Of a stretch of DNA of 64,000 nt, positions 43,917-52,530 are shown piece by piece. The DNA is from Paraburkholderia sp. FT54 (GTDB lineage Bacteria > Pseudomonadota > Gammaproteobacteria > Burkholderiales > Burkholderiaceae), in the NCBI RefSeq assembly GCF_031585635.1, contig NZ_CP134195.1:1984001-2048000 (forward strand), read 5' to 3'. Within the stretch, counting starts at the first letter, position 1, and each line of letters begins with the position of its first letter. The position numbers and the translations under genes were made by a program. The notes under the pieces were generated by a model. That model ran no database searches. It was not told where the DNA came from and worked only from the letters and a program-made list of their open reading frames with translations.

Positions 43917-44474
43917 TTGACGGCTCTTGCTGCCGTTGGTTTCCGGCAATTCGGGCAACGGCCCATCGACGGGATACTGCGAGAGGTCCACGCCGCCCGA
44001 CATGTTCGACAGCAGCGAGAGCCTCACGGTCGGATGAATCAGGGCTTGCAGCGCGGCGAATTTTTCCTCGGCTTCCTCCTGCGTGCGGCCGACAATCGGG
44101 AAAATGCCCGGCATGATCTTCAGATGGTCCGGCGCGCGCCCGTATTTCGCGAGACGCCCTTTGACGTCGCGATAGAACGACTGCGCTTCGTCGAGCGTCT
44201 GATGCGCGACGAAGATCACCTCCGCCGTTTGCGCGGCAAGCTCGCGCCCCGCCTCGGACGCGCCGGCCTGCACGACGACCGGCCAGCCCTGCGGCGAACG
44301 CGCGACGTTCAGCGGTCCGCGCACCTTGAAGTGCTTGCCCGCGTGACCAAGCACGCGCAGCTTGTCCGGGGCGAAGTAGACGCCGCTCTCCTTGTCGCGG
44401 ATAAACGCGTCGTCTTCCCAGCTATCCCAGAGGCCCGCCACCACGTCGTAGAACTCGCGTGCGCTCGAATCCAA
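43917..44474 (-). pseudogene. Remnant of an LLM flavin-dependent monooxygenase
   Basis: Reading on the minus strand from AREFYDVVAGLWDSWEDDAF, the frame gives IRDKESGVYFAPDKLRVLGH, RGPLNVARSPQGWPVVVQAG, LKIMPGIFPIVGRTQEEAEE and PVDGPLPELPETNGSKSRQ. This is the middle third (about 185 residues of about 440) of NtaA/SoxA/DszA-type FMNH2-dependent monooxygenases. No N-terminal half with its start precedes it and after residue 186 the frame turns to Arg-rich nonsense that ends antisense to rarA. Both ends are lost, so it is non-functional. It lies beside a sulfonate-type importer and dioxygenase, where such monooxygenases are common. Confidence 0.8.
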
Positions 44475-44757
44475 CCAATCATTGCAGATAAGAAAATCTG
44501 CAGAAGTGCGAACCGTACTGCTGCCTCGACGGTCTCGCTGTTTATCTTTCGGGTGCTGGCCGCCGCCTTGGGCACGAAGGTGTCGTGCCGGCGAACACGC
44601 GGCCGCGCTGCCCGCGGCGCGTTAAAGCATCGGGTTTATCACTCCAGCAGATAACAGTATCGGATTTGCTTCGTTGCCGGCGGGCGTGCGCGCCGTTAAA
44701 TTTGTCTGGTTGCGCCGTTGCCGGCGTTTTCCGAACAGATTCGACAAAGAGATTCCT
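44475..44757. other. Gap between the LLM remnant and the dioxygenase
   Basis: 283 bases without a supported gene. Presumably one breakpoint of the monooxygenase deletion plus the promoter of the dioxygenase-ABC operon. The dioxygenase frame is open back to 44674 but without a start site. Confidence 0.45.
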
Positions 44758-45666
44758 GTGACGACTGCCTTTGAACCCACCGCCGCCAGCGGAACTGGCC
44801 ACGCCCAACCAGCCCAATCCATCGAGATTCGCGCTTTCGACGGCCCCGTCGGGGCGGAAGTGCGGGGGCTCGATCTCAGCCAGCCGCTGCACCAGGATGA
44901 TTTTGCCCGCATTCATCGCGCGCATCTGGAGCATCACGTGCTCGTGTTTCGCGATCAACGCATCACGCCCGCTCAGCAGATCGCATTCAGCCGGCGCTTC
45001 GGTCCACTGCAGATCCATGTACTGCATCAGTTCCAGTTGAACGGCTATCCGGAGGTGCTGGTGGTCTCGAACATCGTCGAGAACGGCCAGCCGATCGGTC
45101 TCGGCGACGCCGGTCATTACTGGCATTCCGACCTGTCGTACAAGGAGAAGCCGAGCCTCGGCTCGCTGCTGCACGCGCAGGAACTGCCGTCGGAAGGCGG
45201 CGACACGCTGTTCGCCAACATGCATCTGGCGTACGAGACGTTGCCCGCGCATTTGCGCGCCGCCGTGGAAGGACGTTCGGCGGAACACACGTATCTCGCG
45301 AAATATGCCGAGCTGCAAAAACGCAGCCCGTGGCGCCCGAATCTCTCCGGCGAGCAGATCGCGCAGGTCAAGCCGGTGGTGCATCCGATCGTGCGCACGC
45401 ATCCGGAGACCGGACGCAAGGCGCTCTTTGTCAGCGAGCATTTCACGACCCGTGTGATCGGTTTGCCGGAAGACGAGAGCAAGCAGCTGCTCGAGGAAAT
45501 CTTCGCGCATAGCGTGCGCCCGGAGCATTTGTATCGACATCAATGGGCCGAACACGACATGGTGTTCTGGGACAACCGCTCATTGATGCATCTCGCGGCG
45601 GGCACGCCGGACCACCTGCGCCGCAAACTGTACCGCACGACGATTGAAGGCGATGTGCCGTTCTGA
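44758..45666 (+). CDS. TauD/TfdA-family 2-oxoglutarate dioxygenase
   Basis: 302 residues from a GTG at 44758, with AAAGAGA upstream. Fe(II) ligands HxD in GHYWHSDLSYKEK and the distal His in NRSLMHLAAGTPD; the 2-oxoglutarate-binding Arg is in RRKLYRTTIEG. N-terminal EIRAFDGPVGAEVRGLDLSQ and HHVLVFRDQRITPAQQIAFS are typical. Oxidises a substrate with 2-oxoglutarate and O2; taurine or alkyl sulfate esters are likely, given the sulfonate-type importer that follows. Predicted first gene of the unit. Confidence 0.9.
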   Translation: MTTAFEPTAASGTGHAQPAQSIEIRAFDGPVGAEVRGLDLSQPLHQDDFARIHRAHLEHHVLVFRDQRITPAQQIAFSRRFGPLQIHVLHQFQLNGYPEVLVVSNIVENGQPIGLGDAGHYWHSDLSYKEKPSLGSLLHAQELPSEGGDTLFANMHLAYETLPAHLRAAVEGRSAEHTYLAKYAELQKRSPWRPNLSGEQIAQVKPVVHPIVRTHPETGRKALFVSEHFTTRVIGLPEDESKQLLEEIFAHSVRPEHLYRHQWAEHDMVFWDNRSLMHLAAGTPDHLRRKLYRTTIEGDVPF

Positions 45667-45727
45667 CGGCAACGTGGCCCATTTTTAACCACGCTTTTAC
45701 CAAAACTACACGCTCACCGGAGTTCAG

Positions 45728-46780
45728 ATGCTCGCCATGTTTCGCCCGACCGCCGCGCGGTCGTCTTTAGCTCGCCGCTTGAGCGCGACGCTGCTGACTC
45801 TGTCGACGGCCGTGGCCGGTCTCGGCGCAGCCGTGCCCGCGCATGCCGAAGGCCAGATTCGCGTGGCCGAGCAGTTCGGTATCGTCTATCTGCTGCTGAA
45901 CGTAGCGCGCGACCAGCAGTTCGTCGAGAAGGAAGGGCGCAAGCAGGGGCTGGATATCAAGGTCGACTGGGTGAAGCTTTCGGGCGGCGCGGCCGTCAAT
46001 GATGCGCTGCTCTCCGGCGCGGTGGATATAGCCGGCGCGGGCGTCGGCCCCTTGCTGACGATCTGGGATCGCACGCATGGCAAGCAGAACGTGAAAGGCG
46101 TGGCCTCGCTCGGCAATCTGCCGTACTACCTCATCAGCAACAATCCCGACGTCAGGACGATTGCCGACTTCACCGGCAAGGACCGCATCGCGGTGCCGGC
46201 CGTCAACGTGTCGGTGCAGTCGCGCGTGCTGCAATACGCGGCGGCCAAACGCTGGGGCGACAAGGATTACGACCGCCTCGACAAGTTCACGCAGGCTTTG
46301 CCGCATCCCGACGCGGCTGCGGCGATCATCGCGGGCGGCACGGAAATCACCGGACACTTCGGCAATCCGCCGTTTCAGGAGCAGGAACTGGCGGGCAATC
46401 CGAAGGCGCATATCGTGCTGAATTCATACGACGTGCTGGGCGGCCCGAGTTCTGCGACCGTGTTGTACGCAACGGAAAAATTCCGCGACAACAATCCGAA
46501 GACCTACCGCGCCTTCGTCGACGCGCTGGCGGACGCGGCGCGCTTCATCACGGCGAATCCCGATGCCGCAGCCGATATCTACATCCGCACGAATCAGTCG
46601 AAGATCGACCGCAGTCTGCTGCTGAAGGTCATCAAGGATCCGCAGGTGCAATTCAAGGTCGCGCCGCAGAACACGTTCGGACTCGCGCAGTTCATGCATC
46701 GCGTCGGCGTGATCAGGAACGAACCGAAGTCCTGGAAGGATTATTTCTTCGACGACCCGGCGACCGCCGCGGGAAGCTGA
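45728..46780 (+). CDS. Sulfonate/nitrate-type ABC substrate-binding protein
   Basis: 350 residues, ATG with CCGGAG upstream. Signal peptide about 1-37, probable cleavage after AHA in VPAHAEGQ. The mature domain resembles SsuA/TauA: QIRVAEQFGIVYLLLNVARD, VDWVKLSGGAAVNDALLSGA, DIAGAGVGPLLTIWDRTHG, VKGVASLGNLPYYLISNNPD and DPQVQFKVAPQNTFGLAQFM. Periplasmic receptor feeding the ATPase and permease encoded next. Ligand not determined; an organosulfur compound fits the neighbours. Confidence 0.88.
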   Translation: MLAMFRPTAARSSLARRLSATLLTLSTAVAGLGAAVPAHAEGQIRVAEQFGIVYLLLNVARDQQFVEKEGRKQGLDIKVDWVKLSGGAAVNDALLSGAVDIAGAGVGPLLTIWDRTHGKQNVKGVASLGNLPYYLISNNPDVRTIADFTGKDRIAVPAVNVSVQSRVLQYAAAKRWGDKDYDRLDKFTQALPHPDAAAAIIAGGTEITGHFGNPPFQEQELAGNPKAHIVLNSYDVLGGPSSATVLYATEKFRDNNPKTYRAFVDALADAARFITANPDAAADIYIRTNQSKIDRSLLLKVIKDPQVQFKVAPQNTFGLAQFMHRVGVIRNEPKSWKDYFFDDPATAAGS

Positions 46781-46850
46781 ACATGAATGCGTACCCGGCC
46801 TTCACCGGATATTTAACGGCCCGCGTGGTCGGCTTACAGGGAGCGATCTG

Positions 46851-47681
46851 ATGGTAGCCAATCCTACTGTGCTGTTTCCGGACCAGGCTGAAGCGGCCAC
46901 GCCGGCGACCAGCGAAAAACTGCTCGCGGTCGAACACGTCAACCTCGAATACCGCACGCGTGAGCGGATCGTGCGCGCGACCCATGACGTGAGCTTCGAC
47001 GTCTATGGCGGCGACCGCTTCGTGCTGCTGGGACCATCGGGTTGCGGCAAGTCGACCCTGCTTAAGGCGGTGGCCGGCTTTATCGAGCCGACGTCCGGCA
47101 GTATTTCGCTCGACGGCCAGGCTATCCGGGGCCCCGGCGCCGATCGCATTGTCGTGTTTCAGGAGTTCGACCAGTTGCCGCCGTGGAAGACCGTGCTGCA
47201 GAACGTCGCCTTTCCGCTGCGGGTCGCGAGGAAGCTCTCGCGCGCGGAAGCAAAGGAACGGGCGCTGCATTATCTGGAGAAGGTGGGGCTGGCGTCTTTT
47301 GCCAACGCTTATCCGCATACGTTGTCGGGCGGCATGAAGCAGCGCGTCGCGATTGCCCGCGCGCTGGCCATGCAGCCGCGCGTGCTGCTGATGGACGAGC
47401 CCTTCGCCGCGCTCGACGCGCTGACGCGCCGCAAGATGCAGGAAGAACTATTGCGTCTGTGGGAAGAGGTGAACTTCACCTTGCTGTTCGTCACGCACTC
47501 GATCGAAGAAGCGCTGGTTGTGGGCAACCGCATTCTATTGCTGTCGCCGCATCCCGGCCGTGTGCGCGCGGAACTGAACAGCCATCAGTATTCGCAGGAC
47601 AGTTTCGGGCGCAGCGATTTTCAGCGCAGCGTCGCGCGTATTCATCACCTGTTGTTCGAAGAGACGGAGGCCGTGCAATGA
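46851..47681 (+). CDS. ABC transporter ATPase, SsuB/TauB type
   Basis: 276 residues. Walker A LLGPSGCGKSTLLKAV, Q-loop VVFQEFDQLPPWKTV, signature TLSGGMKQRVAIARALA, Walker B VLLMDEPFAALDAL and switch His in FVTHSIEEALVV. Energises import through the permease at 47678. The stop overlaps the permease ATG by four bases. Confidence 0.92.
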   Translation: MVANPTVLFPDQAEAATPATSEKLLAVEHVNLEYRTRERIVRATHDVSFDVYGGDRFVLLGPSGCGKSTLLKAVAGFIEPTSGSISLDGQAIRGPGADRIVVFQEFDQLPPWKTVLQNVAFPLRVARKLSRAEAKERALHYLEKVGLASFANAYPHTLSGGMKQRVAIARALAMQPRVLLMDEPFAALDALTRRKMQEELLRLWEEVNFTLLFVTHSIEEALVVGNRILLLSPHPGRVRAELNSHQYSQDSFGRSDFQRSVARIHHLLFEETEAVQ

Positions 47682-48556
47682 GTTCTCCCGCCACCTTGTT
47701 GCCGCCGGTTCGCGAGGAGTACGAGCGGCCGCTCGAACCGCTCGGTGAACTCGTCCTTGAAGCGCCGCTGCCGCTCGGCAAGCGCATCTTCGCGCAGAGC
47801 TGGTTGCGCAAGACGCTAATTGCGCTGGTGTTGATCGGCCTCTGGGAAATCGCCGCGCGCGCGATCGACAACGATCTGCTGCTGCCGACTTTCGGCGCGA
47901 CCTTCAGCGCGTTCGTACAAGGCGTATGGTCCGGCGAACTGCTGCAAAAAACGGCCGTGTCGATGTCCGTGCTGCTGCGCGGCTATCTGCTGGGCGCCGC
48001 GCTCGCTTTCGTGCTGACGTCGCTTGCCGTGTCGACGCGTCTGGGCCGCGATGTCCTGTCGATGCTGACGGCGATGTTCAACCCGTTGCCTTCCATCGCG
48101 CTGTTGCCGCTCGCGTTGCTCTGGTTCGGCCTCGGCACCGGCAGCCTGCTGTTCGTGCTGGTCCATTCGGTGCTCTGGCCGCTGGCGCTGAACACGTACT
48201 CCGGTTTTCAGTCGGTGCCGGCGACGTTGCGCATGACGGGCCGCAATTACGGGCTCACCGGCATGCGCCATGTGCTGCTGATTCTGGTGCCGGCGGCGTT
48301 GCCGGCGATTCTGGCGGGCTTGCGGGTAGGTTGGGCGTTTGCCTGGCGCACGCTGATCGCGGCGGAACTCGTGTTCGGCGCGAGTTCGGGCAGCGGCGGC
48401 CTCGGCTGGTACATCTTCCAGAATCGCAACGAGCTGTATACGGACCGCGTTTTCGCCGGCCTCGCGGCGGTGATCGTGATCGGCTTGCTGATCGAGCACC
48501 TGGTGTTCGATACGCTCGAACGCGTGACCGTTCGGCGCTGGGGCGTGCAGCACTGA
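47678..48556 (+). CDS. ABC transporter permease, SsuC/TauC type
   Basis: 292 residues. Six hydrophobic helices (LIALVLIGLWEIAARAI; SVLLRGYLLGAALAFVLTSL; LPSIALLPLALLWFGLGTGS; LLILVPAALPAILAGLRVGW and others) and the EAA-type cytoplasmic loop YGLTGMRHVLLILVPAALPA that docks on the ATPase. A 50-residue cytosolic N-terminus is longer than in E. coli SsuC. Completes the importer. Confidence 0.9.
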   Translation: MSSPATLLPPVREEYERPLEPLGELVLEAPLPLGKRIFAQSWLRKTLIALVLIGLWEIAARAIDNDLLLPTFGATFSAFVQGVWSGELLQKTAVSMSVLLRGYLLGAALAFVLTSLAVSTRLGRDVLSMLTAMFNPLPSIALLPLALLWFGLGTGSLLFVLVHSVLWPLALNTYSGFQSVPATLRMTGRNYGLTGMRHVLLILVPAALPAILAGLRVGWAFAWRTLIAAELVFGASSGSGGLGWYIFQNRNELYTDRVFAGLAAVIVIGLLIEHLVFDTLERVTVRRWGVQH

Positions 48557-48862
48557 GTGACCTTCCGGGCGCTGACCGCGCGCGCCGCAGAGGACGAGCG
48601 GCGGCGCGTCGCGTTGGCGAGTACGATAGCGCAATAGGGCGCCGGCGTTCGACGGCCGCTGCGCCGCACAAAAAATGGCGAAACTCCCGGTTGCTCTCGC
48701 TGCCGCCGTGAACCACAAATCTACAGCTGCGCCACGGTCCGCCGCCATCGGCCGTGTTTCTCATTGGTACAGGATGTTTCGTACCGAGGCGAGCGGCCCG
48801 TCCATGACGGTGAATACGCGAACGCCCTGGCCCCGAATCAGATAGACAAGGAGAGTCCCGCC
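48557..48862 (+). other. 306-base intergenic region upstream of the selenium-binding protein
   Basis: No supported gene. Contains a 5-base inverted repeat GGTAC-N10-GTACC at 48766-48785, about 80 bases before the start codon, which may be a regulatory site. An AT-rich word near 48670 is the only other notable element. Confidence 0.4.
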
Positions 48863-50269
48863 ATGGGTATGCGCCCAGATCCCACGTTCCATGCGTCACC
48901 CAGACTCGCGATGGATGCACCGGCGGAAGAGTACGCCTACACCGTGCTTCTCAGCCCCGATTTCTCGCAGCCCGACGCGCTCGCCGTCATCGACGTGAAG
49001 CCCGGCTCGCCCACTTACAGCCAGGTGGTCCACACGGTGCCGGTACCGCACAAGGGGGACGAATTCCATCATTTCGGCTGGAACGCGTGCTCGTCGTCGC
49101 TCTCGCCGCTGACCGGCCACGCATTCCTCGAACGCCGCTATCTGATCATTCCGGGCATGCGTTCTTCACGCATTTACATCGTGGATACCCATCCGCATCC
49201 GACCCAGGCGAAGATTCACAAGATCATCGAGCCCGAGGAGATTTTCCGTAAAACGGGCTACTCGCGTCCGCACACGGTTCATTGCGGGCCGGAAGGGATT
49301 TACGTCAGCACGCTCGGCGGCGCGGGGAAAGACGGCACCGACGGGCCGCCCGGCATCTTCATCATGGATTGCGAAACGTTCGAGGTGCTCGGCCGCTGGG
49401 AGATCGATCGCGGCTTGCAGGAGAAGCACTACGATTTCTGGTGGAACCTGCCGCGCGACTATATGGTGTCGAGCGAATGGGCATTGCCGCCGCAATTCGA
49501 GAACGGCATCGTCCCCGAGGATCTGCTGTCGAACCAATACGGGCACCGTATCCACTTCTGGGATCTGCGCGGCAGGCGCAACGTGCAGACACTCGACCTC
49601 GGCGCGAATCATCAGATGGCGCTCGAAGTGCGGCCCGCGCACGATCCGAGCCGCGAGTACGGCTTCATCGGTGTCGTGGTCGATACGACGAATCTGGAAG
49701 GATCGATCTGGACGTGGTGGCGCGAAGGAGGCGAGTTTCACATCGAGAAGACCGCGACCATTGCGCCCGAACCCGCGGCCGCCGAACTGCTGCCGCCGTT
49801 GCTGCAGGGTTTCGGCGCGGTGCCGCCGCTCGTCACGGACATCGATCTTTCCATCGACGACAAATTCCTCTACGTCGCCTGCTGGGGCACCGGCGAGATG
49901 CGCCAGTACGACGTGACGGAACCACGCAAGCCGAAGCTCGCGGGATCGGTTCATATCGGCGGGATCGTGCGGCGCACGCCTCATCCGACCGGCAAGACCT
50001 TCGCGGGCGGTCCGCAGATGGTGGAGATCAGCCGCGACGGCAAGCGGGTCTACTGGACCAACTCGCTCTATTCGACGTGGGACAACCAGTTCTATCCGGA
50101 CGGCGTGCCGGCGGCGCAAGTCATGGCGCGGGCCGAACCCGGCGGCGGGCTTGCGTTGGCCGACGATTATTGGGTGGAGTTCGCGGACGGATATCGCGCT
50201 CATCAGATCCGGCTCGAAGGCGGAGACTGTTCGACCGATTCGTTCTGTTACCCGTCGGTGGGCGTTTGA
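48863..50269 (+). CDS. Selenium-binding protein 56 / methanethiol oxidase family
   Basis: 468 residues from the ATG at 48863, with AAGGAGAG upstream. SBP56 signatures: EEYAYTVLLSPDFSQPDALA, HHFGWNACSSSLSPLTGHAF (Cys of the SBP56 NxCSS motif), RPHTVHCGPEGIYVSTLGGA, NQYGHRIHFWDLRGRRNVQT, DIDLSIDDKFLYVACWGTGE. Beta-propeller enzyme that in characterised members (human SELENBP1, Hyphomicrobium MtoX) oxidises methanethiol to formaldehyde, H2S and H2O2 using copper. No signal peptide is seen, whereas MtoX is periplasmic. It follows a sulfonate-type importer, consistent with organosulfur use. Confidence 0.88.
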   Translation: MGMRPDPTFHASPRLAMDAPAEEYAYTVLLSPDFSQPDALAVIDVKPGSPTYSQVVHTVPVPHKGDEFHHFGWNACSSSLSPLTGHAFLERRYLIIPGMRSSRIYIVDTHPHPTQAKIHKIIEPEEIFRKTGYSRPHTVHCGPEGIYVSTLGGAGKDGTDGPPGIFIMDCETFEVLGRWEIDRGLQEKHYDFWWNLPRDYMVSSEWALPPQFENGIVPEDLLSNQYGHRIHFWDLRGRRNVQTLDLGANHQMALEVRPAHDPSREYGFIGVVVDTTNLEGSIWTWWREGGEFHIEKTATIAPEPAAAELLPPLLQGFGAVPPLVTDIDLSIDDKFLYVACWGTGEMRQYDVTEPRKPKLAGSVHIGGIVRRTPHPTGKTFAGGPQMVEISRDGKRVYWTNSLYSTWDNQFYPDGVPAAQVMARAEPGGGLALADDYWVEFADGYRAHQIRLEGGDCSTDSFCYPSVGV

Positions 50270-50949
50270 TCGGGGCAGGCTGGTCGCAGACCGGCCTGTG
50301 GTTGGCCATTCTGGCGAGCGGCGTCTATCACGGGATCAACCCGGCGATGGGATGGCCGCTCGCTGTCTCGAGTGCCTTGATGGAGCGGCGCGCGCGAGCG
50401 CTGGTCAGCGCGCTCGTCTATCTCGCGGTCGGGCACGTGCTGGCCGTGTTATTGGTGATGCTGCCGTTCGCCATGCTGACCATCCTGCTAGCCTGGCAGC
50501 GCGAGATCCAGATCGGCGCCAGCGTGCTCGTGATCGGCTTCGGCGCCTTGCTGCTGATCCGGCGACGCCATCCGCGTGTGCTCGCGCGGATTCCGCCGTC
50601 ACGGCTCGCGCTGTGGTCGTTCGCCGTTGCCATTGCGCACGGCGCCGGACTGATGCTCGTCCCCATCTACCTCGGACTGTGCAGCGCTTACGACATGGAC
50701 CGAGGGCACCGTGCCGCGCAGACCCTGATTGAAGCGAATCTGGGCATGGCGCTGCTCGTCTCGGGCGTGCATGCCTGCGCGATGATGGTGGCCGGTGGTC
50801 TTCTAGCCTGGCTGGTCTATCGCTACCTGGGGTTGAAGTTCGTGTCGCGCAGCTGGTTCAATCTGGATGCGCTGTGGGCGTTGAGTCTTGTTCTGGTCGG
50901 CGCGCTCTCGTTGGCGCTGAATGCGGCGGTGATCCGCGGCGAGGTGTGA
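50266..50949 (+). CDS. Polytopic membrane protein coupled to the selenium-binding protein
   Basis: 227 residues from a TTG that overlaps the preceding stop (TTGA); the next ATG in frame would cut into the first membrane helix. About six helices: GLWLAILASGVYHGINPAMG, LVYLAVGHVLAVLLVMLPFA, IGASVLVIGFGALLLIRR, LWSFAVAIAHGAGLMLVPIY, GVHACAMMVAGGLLAWLVYR and LDALWALSLVLVGALSLALN. Paired His in YHGINPAMG and IAHGAG could bind a metal, as in HupE/UreJ- or sulfite-export-like proteins, but I cannot assign a family firmly. The overlap implies co-production with the methanethiol oxidase homologue; export of product or metal supply is inference. Confidence 0.65.
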   Translation: MIGAGWSQTGLWLAILASGVYHGINPAMGWPLAVSSALMERRARALVSALVYLAVGHVLAVLLVMLPFAMLTILLAWQREIQIGASVLVIGFGALLLIRRRHPRVLARIPPSRLALWSFAVAIAHGAGLMLVPIYLGLCSAYDMDRGHRAAQTLIEANLGMALLVSGVHACAMMVAGGLLAWLVYRYLGLKFVSRSWFNLDALWALSLVLVGALSLALNAAVIRGEV

Positions 50950-51030
50950 TGGGGCGCGTGCGTCTCTCCAAGCCGACTCTTGCCGCCGGTTGCCGCCGTG
51001 CATTCGCGTGCGGCGGCAACCGGCGGCACG

Positions 51031-52371
51031 TCATTGATATTGCCGTAGCGGTCTGAACGCCGCGCGCAGCTCTTCGGTGAAGAGTTGCGGCTGCTCCCAT
51101 GCCGCGAAGTGACCGCCCTTGTTCACCTCATGGAAATAAACGAGCTTGGGATAGGCACGCTCGGTCCAGCTCCGCGGCGCCCGATAGATCTCGCCGGGGA
51201 AGACGGTTACGGCAACCGGAACCGATATCTCGGCGGTCCGCTGTTCGACCGCGTTGAAGTTGTTATTGTTGTTCTCCCAGTAAAGCCGCGCCGACGAGGT
51301 CGACGTGTTCGTGACCCAGTACAGCGTGATGTCGTCGAGCATTTCGTCCTTGGTGAGCGAGCGCTCGGGGTCGCCGCCGCTATAGGTCCACGCCGCGAAT
51401 TTGTCGTACATCCAGGCTGCCTGGCCCGCGGGCGAATCAGCCAGGCCGTAGCCTTCGGTTTGCGGGCGCGTGACCATCATCGCGGCATAGCCGCCACCCT
51501 TTTTGTACAGGTTGGCGAGCGATTGGTAAGCAGCCTTCTCCCCATTCGACAGTCCGGCCGGCGCCGGCTCGCCGCTGTTGAGCGCCTTCGCGACATCCGG
51601 TGGCACCGTCGCGGGCATGTTGACATGAATGCCGAGCAGGCCGGCCGGAGCCTGACGCCCCATCGCATCAGCGATCACGGAACCCCAGTCGCCGCCTTGA
51701 GACACGTACTGTTTGTAGCCGAGGCGCTTCATCAGCACGTCCCACGCCCGCGCGATGTGGTCGGGACCCCAGCCGACGCCGGTGGGTTTGCCGGAGAAGC
51801 CGTAGCCGGGCATCGAGGGGATGACGACGTCGAAGGCGTCTTCCGCGCGTCCGCCATAGGCGGTGGGATCGGTCAGCGGACCGATTGCCTTTTCGATTTC
51901 CAGCGGTGAACCTGGCCAGCCGTGGGTGATGATCAGCGGCAACGCGTGCGGATTTCGCGATTTCACGTGGATGAACTGGATATCGACGCCGTCGATCGTG
52001 GTCACGAACATCGGCAAGGCATTGAGCCTGGCCTCCGCCTTGCGCCAGTCGTAGTCCGTGCCCCAGTGCCGCACCAGCGCCTGGATCCTGGCTTCCTGCA
52101 CGCCTTGCGATTGATCGGCAACGGTCTCCTTGTCGGGCCACCGCGTCGCGGCAATGCGGTGGCGCAGGTCGACGAGCGTGTCGTCCGCAACGTGGATGTG
52201 GAACGGGCGGATCGAGTCGTCTTCAGCCGCGGCGCGCGGGCTCGCGGAAGGCTGATCCGCGGCCGAAGCCGGCCTGGTGTAACTGAAAGCGGCGGCGACG
52301 CAGAGCGCGAGAGCGGCGGTTGAAGTAGCGATCGAGCCGCGCCGGATTGGCGCTGTCGAAACCATGGGCAT
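51031..52371 (-). CDS. Epoxide hydrolase-family exported protein
   Basis: 446 residues from the ATG at 52371, preceded by AAGGAGA. Signal about 1-37 (RRGSIATSTAALALCVAAAF, cleavage near ASA), possibly Tat-like with RRGS. EHN N-terminal domain (DDTLVDLRHRIAATRWPDKE), alpha/beta-hydrolase core with oxyanion HGWPGSPLEIEKAIG, nucleophile Asp in QGGDWGSVIADAMG, and catalytic His in KGGHFAAWEQP. Hydrolyses epoxides or, in some relatives, juvenile-hormone-like esters. Predicted periplasmic. Divergent from the GlxA-type regulator, which probably controls it. Confidence 0.9.
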   Translation of the reverse strand: MPMVSTAPIRRGSIATSTAALALCVAAAFSYTRPASAADQPSASPRAAAEDDSIRPFHIHVADDTLVDLRHRIAATRWPDKETVADQSQGVQEARIQALVRHWGTDYDWRKAEARLNALPMFVTTIDGVDIQFIHVKSRNPHALPLIITHGWPGSPLEIEKAIGPLTDPTAYGGRAEDAFDVVIPSMPGYGFSGKPTGVGWGPDHIARAWDVLMKRLGYKQYVSQGGDWGSVIADAMGRQAPAGLLGIHVNMPATVPPDVAKALNSGEPAPAGLSNGEKAAYQSLANLYKKGGGYAAMMVTRPQTEGYGLADSPAGQAAWMYDKFAAWTYSGGDPERSLTKDEMLDDITLYWVTNTSTSSARLYWENNNNNFNAVEQRTAEISVPVAVTVFPGEIYRAPRSWTERAYPKLVYFHEVNKGGHFAAWEQPQLFTEELRAAFRPLRQYQ

Positions 52372-52458
52372 AACGATGTCTCCTTGAATAAGGTGCGCAA
52401 TTTGCAACCGTGCGCAATATGCGTAAGACCATTGTGGTACGGATTGACGGTGGCTCAA

Positions 52459-52475
52459 ATGACGTATAGGGTCAT
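52459..52475. promoter_or_regulatory. Inverted repeat ATGAC-N7-GTCAT
   Basis: Perfect 5-base inverted repeat in the 159-base divergent region between the epoxide hydrolase and the GlxA-type regulator, 56 bases before the regulator start. Candidate operator. Confidence 0.35.
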
Positions 52476-52530
52476 GATTAAGGACATCGAATTCATCGGA
52501 TGTTTGACGTGACCAGGCGCGGAGGCCGAC

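Noticed and set aside
48766..48785. GGTAC/GTACC repeat considered as a sigma-54 promoter
   Set aside because: TGGTAC is followed by TTTCG rather than TTGC at the required spacing, so the -12 element is missing.
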